Made by a program: the position numbers and the translations under genes
Shown: piece after piece, positions 17,159-23,911 of the stretch
How positions within the stretch are numbered: position 1 is the first letter of the stretch
Layout: every line of letters starts with the position of its first letter
Source of the DNA: an uncultured Bacteroidales bacterium
GTDB lineage: Bacteria > Bacteroidota > Bacteroidia > Bacteroidales > WCHB1-69
Length of the DNA: 43,909 nucleotides
Direction: 5' to 3'
Assembly (NCBI GenBank): GCA_900319925.1
Contig: ONQE01000022.1
Coordinates: 1-43,909 of the forward strand
Notes under the pieces: generated by a model
Database searches by the model: none
Told to the model about the DNA's origin: nothing
Seen by the model: the letters and a program-made list of their open reading frames with translations, nothing else

Positions 17159-17257
17159 GCAAAGATAAGAAAAATAATCGGATAGGATGTTATGGCGGGA
17201 AAAAAGCACGTTAGAAAACAAATAATCTTCTATCTGCTAAAGGAGACAAAAAATGTG

Positions 17258-17265
17258 TACTTTTG
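17258..17265 (+). promoter_or_regulatory. -7 element (TACTTTTG) of the ATPase-kinase operon
   Basis: Matches TAnnTTTG 67 nt before the ATPase ATG. The leader between (17268-17331) is almost all A and G, with repeated AAAGAAGAATAA-like units, giving an unstructured A-rich 5' UTR of a type that favours translation in Bacteroidetes. Confidence 0.65.
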
Positions 17266-17332
17266 CATCCGAAAAAGAATAAAGGAAAATAAAGAAGAAT
17301 AAAAGAGAATAAAGAAGAATAAAACAAAGTAA

Positions 17333-18454
17333 ATGGGAAAGAAAGAGGATTTTTATGAAAGTGCTCAGGAACTGTTTCAGCCTACATTCGGTAACCGTCC
17401 GATGCAGTATATCGGTCGCGATGGCGTGATTGAACAGTTTATGGCGGGACTGAAAGAGCCTGTCGGGTCGCGCAACCGCTGCACGTTGTTTCTCGGACAA
17501 CGAGGCATGGGAAAGACAGCACTGTTGCTTGAACTCAACGACCGTGCGCAGAAAGAGGGGTACGTTGTTGCCCGCGTGACGGCTCACGAGGGGATGCCGA
17601 AAGCCATCATCGAGCAGTTACAACTGAATGGTTCGAAATACTTCGATGACGAAAAAAGGAAGTTGTCGGGTGTGACTGCCGGGGTGTTAGGTTTCTCGTT
17701 CGGTCTTACTTTTTCGGAAGCTGCGGAACGGCAATACGGATTTCGCTCGAAAATGTCACTGCTATGCGACAAGTTGGCAGAAAAGGGTAAGGGTGCTCTC
17801 ATCCTCATAGATGAAGTGCGTACCTCGGAGGCCATGCGCGAGGTGGCTGCCGCTTATCAGGAACTGGTTGGCGACCGAAAGAACGTCGCGATAGCAATGG
17901 CGGGACTGCCATATTCCGTTTCCAATTTACTTAACGACAGCGTGCTCACCTTTCTGAACCGCGCCGTCAAAGTGGAATTGGGGCTGTTATCAACCAACTT
18001 GATCAGGGCCTATTATGAGCGTGCTTTCAAGTCAATAAAGGTTGAGGTCTCGGACGAAATACTCGACCGCGCAGCACGGTCAACCCGAGGTTTCCCTTAC
18101 CTCATGCAACTGATCGGCTACTATATGATTCAATACACCCCAAAAGATGGCGTTGTTACTGACGAGGTTATGGACAAGGCGGAGAAGGCTGCCTTGGATG
18201 ATATGGATGACAACGTCTTCAAGCCGATACTGAATCCGCTGTCAGACAATGACAAGGTATTCCTTAAGGCACTTGCTCACTGCGGTGAGCCGGCGACCAC
18301 CAGCAAGCTTCAGTCCAAGCTTGGACGAAAAGGTCCGGCCATACAGCCTTATCGCAAGCGTCTCATCGAGGCGGGAGTTATCGAATCCCCCCGTCGTGGA
18401 GAGTTGGTGTTTGCAGTACCCTATCTGTCGGAGTATTTGCAGAACATGGATTGA
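17333..18454 (+). CDS. AAA ATPase (ORC/CDC6- or STAND-like) with C-terminal winged helix
   Basis: A 373-residue P-loop ATPase. Walker A is GQRGMGKT (residues 55-62), Walker B is ALILIDE (155-161) and a sensor-like strand is VAIAMAGLP (185-193). RSTRGFPYLMQLIGYYM near 248-265 fits the lid region of the ORC/CDC6-like AAA_16 class. The last ~75 residues (KVFLKALAHCGEPATTSKLQ, RKRLIEAGVIESPRRGELVF) look like a winged helix. Its stop codon lies 21 nt before the preferred start of the kinase gene, in one operon. The pairing suggests it is an ATP-driven switch or regulator working with the kinase; a chromosomal replication role is unlikely from the context. The function is not established. Confidence 0.75.
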   Translation: MGKKEDFYESAQELFQPTFGNRPMQYIGRDGVIEQFMAGLKEPVGSRNRCTLFLGQRGMGKTALLLELNDRAQKEGYVVARVTAHEGMPKAIIEQLQLNGSKYFDDEKRKLSGVTAGVLGFSFGLTFSEAAERQYGFRSKMSLLCDKLAEKGKGALILIDEVRTSEAMREVAAAYQELVGDRKNVAIAMAGLPYSVSNLLNDSVLTFLNRAVKVELGLLSTNLIRAYYERAFKSIKVEVSDEILDRAARSTRGFPYLMQLIGYYMIQYTPKDGVVTDEVMDKAEKAALDDMDDNVFKPILNPLSDNDKVFLKALAHCGEPATTSKLQSKLGRKGPAIQPYRKRLIEAGVIESPRRGELVFAVPYLSEYLQNMD

Positions 18455-18474
18455 ATAAGGCCTTTTACTGCGGA

Positions 18475-20202
18475 ATGAAATTCAACGACGACATATCCAC
18501 ATCAGGGCCGGTTGCGTCGCAGGACGTGAACATTTCCGACCACTTCACCGGCTATAAGGAGTTGCCTTCAAACGGCTACTCCCGCCTTTTCCGCGCTCAA
18601 CGCTACGGACAGTGGTACATGCTGAAAGGCCTCAAGCCCGAATACGCCGCCGACCCACAATACACCGCAATGCTTGCCAAGGAATTCGCCCTGACGGTGG
18701 AACTCAACCATCCCAACATCGTTCGCGCCCTCAGCCACGAACAGGACCCCGTGGCAGGCGACTGCATCGTGATGGAATATGTGGACGGCCGAACGCTGGA
18801 CGACTTCCTTAAGGAAAATCCCTCCCAGGAGGTTCGCAAACTGGTGGTGAAAGAACTGCTGTTTGCCATGGACTATTTCCACCGCAAACAGGTCGTACAC
18901 CAGGACTTGAAACCTTCCAACATCCTGATTACCCATGACGGCAACCATGTGAAGATCATCGACTTCGGACTTTCCGACAGCAGAAGATTCGCCATCCTCA
19001 AGGAGCCCGCCTACACCCAATCCTACGCCGCCCCGGAACAATTGTCCGGCGATGAGGTCGACAACCGCACCGACATTTACGCCTTTGGACTGATTCTGAA
19101 GCAACTGTTCCCTTCGCGCTACGGCAATGTGGTGCGCAAATGTCTTCAACCTCTTAAAGAAAAACGTTTTCAAAGTACTGACGCTGTGATGCAGGCGGTA
19201 GGTGAAGCGGATTTCAGACGGAAATGGTTTCCGCCCGTGGCTTTCATAACACTTGTGCTCGTTACTGCCTTGTGCGCCTCCGTAAAACCTGTTTCATGGG
19301 TGAAAGGCAAAATAGAGGACTACAGGATTCTGCATTCCACAGGAGACCCATCCCTGACAGTCGGCTCACTAAGCGGTCTGTTCTCCGTCGCTCCCGACCG
19401 GCAGGTGCGTTTCTCGCAGGGCAATCTCCAATACTGTGCCCACGGCAAACATCGCACAGCCGATGGCGTTGCCCCAGGCACCTGGCGTTTCGCCGAGAAC
19501 CAATATGACATCATCGGTGAGCCGAATTCCAATGCTTCCCCCAACTATGAGGAGTGGATTGACCTTTTCGGATTCGGAACGAGCGGATGGAACAGCGGTA
19601 CGACGAGCTATGACCCCTGGGATTGGGAAATTGAAAATATCGGTTACTATCCTGGCGGCAAATGGGAAAATTCACTGACAGATTCTTGCGCTCTCGCCGA
19701 CTGGGGACTATACAACGCCATATCCAACGGAGGAGACACGCCCGGACGATGGCGTACGTTGACAAAAGACGAGGCTGCCTATTTGTTCCATGCAAGGAAG
19801 GCATCTACGGTGAACGGCATCCCCAATGCACGTTTTGCCAAAGCCTCTGTGAACAACGTGAATGGCCTCATCCTTTTCCCTGACCAATACAAACATCCCG
19901 ACGACATCGCTTTGCCGGAAACAATCAACATCGACACAGCACAATACACAAGCTGTTACAGTGCGTCACAATGGAAAAAGATGGAGAATGCCGGTGCCGT
20001 GTTTCTTCCCGAGGCGGGTGTCAGGGGTGGTTTGGAATGGCTCCCCGGAAGCGGACATTATTGGTGTTCAACCGCTTGTAACAGCTCTTGTGCATACGAC
20101 TTGGGGTTTGGAAATGGCCTTTTAGGCATCCATTCACAAAACCGTTCTTTTAGGCTTTACGGGAACAGCGTTCGGCTTGTGCAAGATGCCGACAAGAAAT
20201 AA
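18475..20202 (+). CDS. Membrane Hanks-type Ser/Thr kinase with extracytoplasmic Fib_succ_major-like sensor domain
   Basis: The start at 18475 (MKFNDD) is preferred; a TTG at 18451 would overlap the ATPase stop. The 575-residue protein has a kinase domain at ~22-245: Lys51 (WYMLKGL), Glu70 in helix C, catalytic loop HQDLKPSN with Asp144 and Asn149, DFG at 163-165 and AAPE at 185-188. HRD is replaced by HQD, so it is a non-RD kinase. One membrane helix lies at ~251-270 (WFPPVAFITLVLVTALCASV). The outer ~280 residues match the neighbouring lipoprotein: LSGLFSVAPDRQVRFSQGNL, WIDLFGFGTSGWNS, then HYWCSTA...GNSVRLV at the end. It looks like a receptor kinase sensing through a C-type-lectin-like domain. 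Targets are unknown. Confidence 0.83.
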   Translation: MKFNDDISTSGPVASQDVNISDHFTGYKELPSNGYSRLFRAQRYGQWYMLKGLKPEYAADPQYTAMLAKEFALTVELNHPNIVRALSHEQDPVAGDCIVMEYVDGRTLDDFLKENPSQEVRKLVVKELLFAMDYFHRKQVVHQDLKPSNILITHDGNHVKIIDFGLSDSRRFAILKEPAYTQSYAAPEQLSGDEVDNRTDIYAFGLILKQLFPSRYGNVVRKCLQPLKEKRFQSTDAVMQAVGEADFRRKWFPPVAFITLVLVTALCASVKPVSWVKGKIEDYRILHSTGDPSLTVGSLSGLFSVAPDRQVRFSQGNLQYCAHGKHRTADGVAPGTWRFAENQYDIIGEPNSNASPNYEEWIDLFGFGTSGWNSGTTSYDPWDWEIENIGYYPGGKWENSLTDSCALADWGLYNAISNGGDTPGRWRTLTKDEAAYLFHARKASTVNGIPNARFAKASVNNVNGLILFPDQYKHPDDIALPETINIDTAQYTSCYSASQWKKMENAGAVFLPEAGVRGGLEWLPGSGHYWCSTACNSSCAYDLGFGNGLLGIHSQNRSFRLYGNSVRLVQDADKK

Positions 20203-20260
20203 TCCTTACAATAAGGAAAAGAACCGAAAAAGAACCCGTTCCGCATATCCGAATGTTTGC

Positions 20261-20268
20261 TATCTTTG
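20261..20268 (+). promoter_or_regulatory. -7 element (TATCTTTG) of the HTH-like gene
   Basis: Matches TAnnTTTG, 20 nt before the ATG at 20289. It separates this gene from the kinase operon. A small hairpin (CCTTACAATAAGG, ~20205-20217) follows the kinase stop. Confidence 0.6.
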
Positions 20269-20288
20269 CACCTGCAATTTGAAAGGAC

Positions 20289-20864
20289 ATGCCTGTTAAC
20301 CTGCAACATATCACCCTGCTGCGCCAACTCGTGGAGGAGTCGGCGGACCACCGTATTGAGACCTCCAACGACTTCATCTTCCTGTCGGGAGAGATCCGGG
20401 GACGGCTGAATGAGAACCTCAGCGTCTCCACTTTGAAGCGGCTCTGGGGCTATGTGGACGGCTATGCCTCGGTGCGCCCCAGCACTCTCGACATTCTCGC
20501 CCGCTTCGTGGGTTTCCCCGACTGGGAGACCTTCGTGTCGGACTACTGCGAGGTGGAGGGCGTGCAATCGTCGCACCGCGTGAAGAGCGAGACCTTGTAT
20601 GCGGAAAACCTCCCTGTGGGTACACAGGTGGAGTTCTTCTGGAATCCCAACCGCCGTTGTGTCGCCGCTTTTCAAGGTGACCAGCGTTTTGTAGTCCTGA
20701 CGTCTGAAAATGCCAAACTGAAACAGGGAGATGTGTTCCTTTGCGACCGGTTCACCCTTCACGAACCTCTCTTTGTCCACATTCCCGAGCCAAATGGAGA
20801 AAACGCCCTCTTCGTGATGGGCAAAAAGGGAGGACTGACGAAAATCGCGATTACAAATCGCTAA
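20289..20864 (+). CDS. Bacteroidetes-type HTH-like hypothetical protein
   Basis: A 191-residue protein of a type frequent in Bacteroidetes. Residues ~38-80 (ENLSVSTLKRLWGYVDGYAS, RPSTLDILARFVGFPDWETF) look like a lambda-repressor-like helix-turn-helix with a conserved W-G-Y patch. Residues ~100-190 look like a small beta domain (VGTQVEFFWNPNRRC, KLKQGDVFLCDRF). DNA binding is plausible but not certain. It has its own promoter just after the kinase gene. Its stop codon overlaps the stop codon of the convergent hipT-like gene by 3 nt. A link to the kinase module upstream is inference from proximity. Confidence 0.65.
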   Translation: MPVNLQHITLLRQLVEESADHRIETSNDFIFLSGEIRGRLNENLSVSTLKRLWGYVDGYASVRPSTLDILARFVGFPDWETFVSDYCEVEGVQSSHRVKSETLYAENLPVGTQVEFFWNPNRRCVAAFQGDQRFVVLTSENAKLKQGDVFLCDRFTLHEPLFVHIPEPNGENALFVMGKKGGLTKIAITNR

Positions 20865-21868
20865 TCGGATTTCAAAGTGGAACGGCGATAACCCATTGAT
20901 GCCTTGTAGTGGGCTTTCATGTCCGCAGACAGAAAACTTCTGCTCAAAAGTTCTTCCACAGCGACATTTTCCGCTGCAAACCGGTTAAGTTCCCGTTCAA
21001 CAATGCGGTCAGGCAGTCCAATTCGACGGCCGAATTCCGTGAAATCGCTCCTGTTGATTGAACGGGTATCGGAAAAGGACATGCCCTCCCTGAACAACCC
21101 ATTGTCAAGAGCGAAGATGCGAGGTTGACGCAAGTGAAGGCTGGTGTTGATCAAATCGTAAGCTGGAGCCAAACGGTATTCAGTTCCGTTCCGGCTAATC
21201 AGGGTGAAATTTTTCAAGTGGGCATCATCATTCAAAGTGAGGTAGTTGAACAAAACTATTTGGAAAAACCGCAACACGTCGATTTGTGCGGCAGAAACAT
21301 ACTGTCGGATAATAGCAGCACACTCCTCGTAGCTTAGGTTGCTGTATTTGTAATCATTGCCACCGTTTGCTTTAGTCAAGCCGGCAATCGAGGCAAAATC
21401 CTCTTGCGGATATTTCCGCTCATCGGGAGCGACATCGAAACGGCGCGTAAAATAGGCAGGTTCCCCATCACGAAAGAAGCAGAGTGCATTATCGGCAGTT
21501 TCTATCCCATACACCTGCGAAGCGAGCTGCATAGTGACGTGCTCGTTAGCCGGACAAAATTCGCGGGCGAGGAGCGCGTATGAACTTGGAACAGGCTTCA
21601 GAATGTAACGGCTGCGCAACCCCTCTGCCGGTTGTGCCAAAAAACCATCATCGCCTATCACCAAACCGCCCTTCGGTTGCACTCCCGACAGTGAAATGCG
21701 TCCTACCTGTCTCACATAGTCTGTCTTTTCGTCACTGTCATGGTTTGGACTGTCAAAAGGAAGGATGTGCGAAACGGCTCTGCCGTCAAACAGCCTGCGA
21801 CGGGCCTCGGGTGAGTAAGTGTCAAAACCACTTTTCAAAGTGGAGGGGCAAACTTCAATCTTTTCCAT
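20861..21868 (-). CDS. hipT: HipT-like Ser/Thr kinase toxin of a HipBST module
   Basis: A 335-residue HipA-family kinase without the HipA N-terminal subdomain 1, as in HipT. The Gly-rich loop contains ISLSGVQPK, giving a Ser59-Leu60-Ser61 motif like the SxS autophosphorylation site described for E. coli HipT. Lys91 (YILKP) is the likely ATP-contacting Lys. The catalytic loop is NDDAHLKN with Asp215, and Asp238 in APAYDL is the likely Mg ligand. All key residues are kept, so the kinase should be active. Known family members phosphorylate aminoacyl-tRNA synthetases and stop growth. The start overlaps the end of the hipS-like gene by 14 nt, implying translational coupling. Confidence 0.85.
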   Translation of the reverse strand: MEKIEVCPSTLKSGFDTYSPEARRRLFDGRAVSHILPFDSPNHDSDEKTDYVRQVGRISLSGVQPKGGLVIGDDGFLAQPAEGLRSRYILKPVPSSYALLAREFCPANEHVTMQLASQVYGIETADNALCFFRDGEPAYFTRRFDVAPDERKYPQEDFASIAGLTKANGGNDYKYSNLSYEECAAIIRQYVSAAQIDVLRFFQIVLFNYLTLNDDAHLKNFTLISRNGTEYRLAPAYDLINTSLHLRQPRIFALDNGLFREGMSFSDTRSINRSDFTEFGRRIGLPDRIVERELNRFAAENVAVEELLSRSFLSADMKAHYKASMGYRRSTLKSD

Positions 21869-22178
21869 CGCTTATGGGTTTTACGGTTACGGCACCAATG
21901 GTGTCAAATTGAGCCGTGGCCAACAAGATGCCAAAATCGTCATTCTCGTCAATGTGCAACATTCGGGATTGAACCTGACGGTTTTCACCCTCCGATAACA
22001 TATTGAAGAAGTAAGGGAAAAGATTTTCGGACAGATAAGGCTTTTCCCGAACGGGCATGGACAAGCACACTGGCGCACCATCATAACCTATGATGTAGGT
22101 GAAACGGTAGCCTTCTCCTTTGACTTCCTGAAGTAGCCCGGCCTCCATATCCTGTACGAAAACTTTACACTGTCTCAT
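21855..22178 (-). CDS. hipS: HipS-like antitoxin (HipA N-terminal subdomain 1 as a separate protein)
   Basis: A 107-residue protein matching the free-standing HipA N-terminal subdomain: ENLFPYFFNMLSEGENR and a C-terminal DDFGILLATAQFDTIGAVTV. In E. coli HipBST the equivalent HipS neutralises HipT. This copy contains no tryptophan at all. From memory, a Trp of E. coli HipS is important for blocking HipT, so the blocking contact may differ here. The gene overlaps hipB at its start by 14 nt and hipT at its end by 14 nt, so the three are one operon in the order B-S-T. Confidence 0.82.
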   Translation of the reverse strand: MRQCKVFVQDMEAGLLQEVKGEGYRFTYIIGYDGAPVCLSMPVREKPYLSENLFPYFFNMLSEGENRQVQSRMLHIDENDDFGILLATAQFDTIGAVTVKPISDGKD

Positions 22179-22386
22179 TATTCAACTGTTTGATGGTGAT
22201 GTCGATTTGCAGCCCGAGAGTGTCGAGAATGGCCAACAGCGAGGACAGTTGCGGGTTTCCTTCCCCACGTTCAATGGCTACAACGGTATTCACGGCCACC
22301 CCTGAAAGGTCCGCAAGTGTGCGCTGATTTACATTCAGTTCTTTTCGGCGCATCCGGATTCTGTTTCCTATATTAAGCAAATTCAT
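22165..22386 (-). CDS. hipB: HipB-like HTH regulator of the HipBST module
   Basis: A 73-residue Xre/HTH_3 protein: IGNRIRMRRKELNVNQRTLA, DLSGVAVNTVVAIERGEGNP and QLSSLLAILDTLGLQIDITI give the five helices and the start of a dimerising strand, as in HipB. It probably represses its own operon. It is the first gene of the operon, 27 nt downstream of a TATTTTTG promoter element, and a 26-nt inverted repeat lies where the -33 region should be. The length is normal for HipB. Confidence 0.85.
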   Translation of the reverse strand: MNLLNIGNRIRMRRKELNVNQRTLADLSGVAVNTVVAIERGEGNPQLSSLLAILDTLGLQIDITIKQLNNETV

Positions 22387-22412
22387 AATTCCAACATATT
22401 GGGATTTTGCCG

Positions 22413-22420
22413 CAAAAATA
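22413..22420 (-). promoter_or_regulatory. -7 element (TATTTTTG) of the hipBST operon
   Basis: Matches TAnnTTTG on the minus strand, 26 nt before the hipB ATG at 22386. Confidence 0.6.
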
Positions 22421-22444
22421 CAAAATTATCTTATCTAAAACACG

Positions 22445-22470
22445 TAAAATCTCAATTTGTTGTGATTTTA
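22445..22470. promoter_or_regulatory. Inverted repeat, candidate HipB operator
   Basis: Arms TAAAATCTCAA (22445-22455) and TTGTGATTTTA (22460-22470) are complementary at 10 of 11 positions and separated by 4 nt. It lies 25 nt upstream of the hipB -7 element, over the expected -33 region, in the short gap between hipB and trmO. A smaller symmetry (CCAACATATTGGG, 22391-22403) lies between the -7 element and the start codon. Confidence 0.65.
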
Positions 22471-22509
22471 TATGTTGAAGGTAGTACCTACAAAATCCCT
22501 GAACTGCTC

Positions 22510-23199
22510 TCACCTGCGGCGAATCTCGCGCACCACGGCCGTTTTATCTATTACCGCAAACTTCACCTCGTACCCGTCGAACGGGAACCCATAGACCCGA
22601 TCTTCGTCGTGGTGGTAGGCGGGGCGCGGGTCTTGGGCCAGCACCTCCCGCAACTTCTCTACCTTTTCGGGTTTCAGCCTCTTGGCGATATCCTCGGGAA
22701 TCTCCACGTCAAGCTGATAGTCCTCGTGCTCTTGCGTGAACCCCTTGGTGGCCTCCGGGTGACAGTCGGTGGTGAGCAGGTAGGGTTTGATGTCGTAGAT
22801 AGGGGTACCGTCCATAAGGTCGGCGCCGCCCACAAGGAGCGTTGGGTTTTTGGGGTTAAGGTCGGCCTCGATGAGCTCCACGCAGGAGAGCCCGATGGGG
22901 TTGGGACGGAAGGGCGAACGCGTGGCGAAGACGCCCATGCGCCGGTTGCCGCCGAGCCGCGGGGGCCGCACCGTCGGCGACCATCCCTCCTGCTGTACCT
23001 CCGAGAAACCCCAGATCAGCCACAGATGGGAGAACTCCTCGATACCGCGCAACGCCTCCGCGTTCCGGAACTCGGGCTCGAACACGATGCGCGCCCGCAA
23101 CGACGGCACCAGCCCGCTCTGCCTCGGAATCCCGAATTTCGTCGGGAACTCGCTGCGGATACGAGCGATGACCTTGGTCTCAACAATTAGGTTGTCCAT
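22510..23199 (-). CDS. trmO: tRNA m6t6A37 methyltransferase TrmO
   Basis: A 229-residue TsaA/YaeB (UPF0066) family protein, which adds a methyl group from SAM to t6A37 in threonine tRNA. The family hallmark RRMGVFATRSPFRPNPIGLS lies near residues 85-105. The N-terminal IARIRSEFPTKFGIPRQSGL and the central DLMDGTPIYDIKPYL are also typical. The C-terminal ~70 residues form the additional domain seen in this family. It lies downstream of the DUF5618-like gene on the same strand, with 45 nt between, and ends 123 nt before hipB. It is a housekeeping gene next to the accessory module. Confidence 0.92.
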   Translation of the reverse strand: MDNLIVETKVIARIRSEFPTKFGIPRQSGLVPSLRARIVFEPEFRNAEALRGIEEFSHLWLIWGFSEVQQEGWSPTVRPPRLGGNRRMGVFATRSPFRPNPIGLSCVELIEADLNPKNPTLLVGGADLMDGTPIYDIKPYLLTTDCHPEATKGFTQEHEDYQLDVEIPEDIAKRLKPEKVEKLREVLAQDPRPAYHHDEDRVYGFPFDGYEVKFAVIDKTAVVREIRRR

Positions 23200-23244
23200 A
23201 TCTCTGCTATTCTATCGCTTGCAAAAACTAAGAGACCACACTCT

Positions 23245-23646
23245 TTACGCACACACTGGCTGTGGCAACAGCTTGGCACAGTGCTCAATGATGGTTTTTG
23301 CGTTGTCGAAGCCCGCATCGGAGACTCTTTTGTCTTTGTTACCATCATAGCCCATGTACAGATGCATGGTGTCATAGCCGATATTCAGAAAATGCAGCAG
23401 CTTCTTGTCGCGTTTTCCGGCGGCTTCCTGATATTTCTGAATAGACGGACGTCCCTTCCCCTTACGTACCTGCAACACAGCATCGAGGGCAATAAGACAA
23501 CCGCTCCACAGGATATTGCCGGCCGTCTTGATGTACTTGCTGTCGGTGTAGCTTTTCAGTTCCGGGTCATACTTGGCCTTCTTGATGATTTCTTCGGCGT
23601 TGGCCACATACCGCAGGGCCTCTTTAATAGGATCTTTTTCTTCCAT
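23245..23646 (-). CDS. DUF5618-like protein
   Basis: A 133-residue, largely helical protein. DPIKEALRYVANAEEIIKKA, YTDSKYIKTAGNILWSGCLI and ALDAVL resemble the DUF5618 family of Bacteroidetes, whose function is unknown. No signal peptide, membrane segment or catalytic motif is visible. It has its own promoter (TATTTTTG at 23723-23730 on the minus strand) and is followed by trmO. The family call is from memory of the motif pattern. Confidence 0.7.
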   Translation of the reverse strand: MEEKDPIKEALRYVANAEEIIKKAKYDPELKSYTDSKYIKTAGNILWSGCLIALDAVLQVRKGKGRPSIQKYQEAAGKRDKKLLHFLNIGYDTMHLYMGYDGNKDKRVSDAGFDNAKTIIEHCAKLLPQPVCA

Positions 23647-23722
23647 TGGTTTGGGTTTTGTTTAATGATTAAGTTACGGAGACGCAAAATTGTGCGCCTT
23701 CCTCCTATCGAATTTTACGCCG

Positions 23723-23730
23723 CAAAAATA
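23723..23730 (-). promoter_or_regulatory. -7 element (TATTTTTG) of the DUF5618-like gene
   Basis: Matches TAnnTTTG on the minus strand, 76 nt before the start codon at 23646. Confidence 0.55.
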
Positions 23731-23843
23731 CATTTTTTCTAATATGATTCGTTATACTGTTAATATTTTTTTGAATGTTGCTTTTTTTGCAATTAACTGA
23801 TTCTTTTAGGAACAAAACACCATATAAGTTGCATTTTTGCAAA

Positions 23844-23876
23844 TAATAAAGCCCAGAGCTTTCATTAGCCCTGGGC
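23844..23876 (-). terminator. Rho-independent terminator after the sugar transporter gene
   Basis: On the minus strand AGCCCAGGGC and GCTCTGGGCT form a hairpin followed by TTTATTATTTGC. It lies 36 nt after the transporter stop codon. A second GGGCTGAAAGCCC hairpin (~23888-23900) lies between the two. Confidence 0.7.
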
Positions 23877-23911
23877 TGATATACGTCGGGCTTTCAGCCC
23901 TTGATGAACAG

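Noticed and set aside
15699..20202. Complete diversity-generating retroelement
   Set aside because: No reverse transcriptase, accessory protein or template repeat is present in the window; only target-like domains are.
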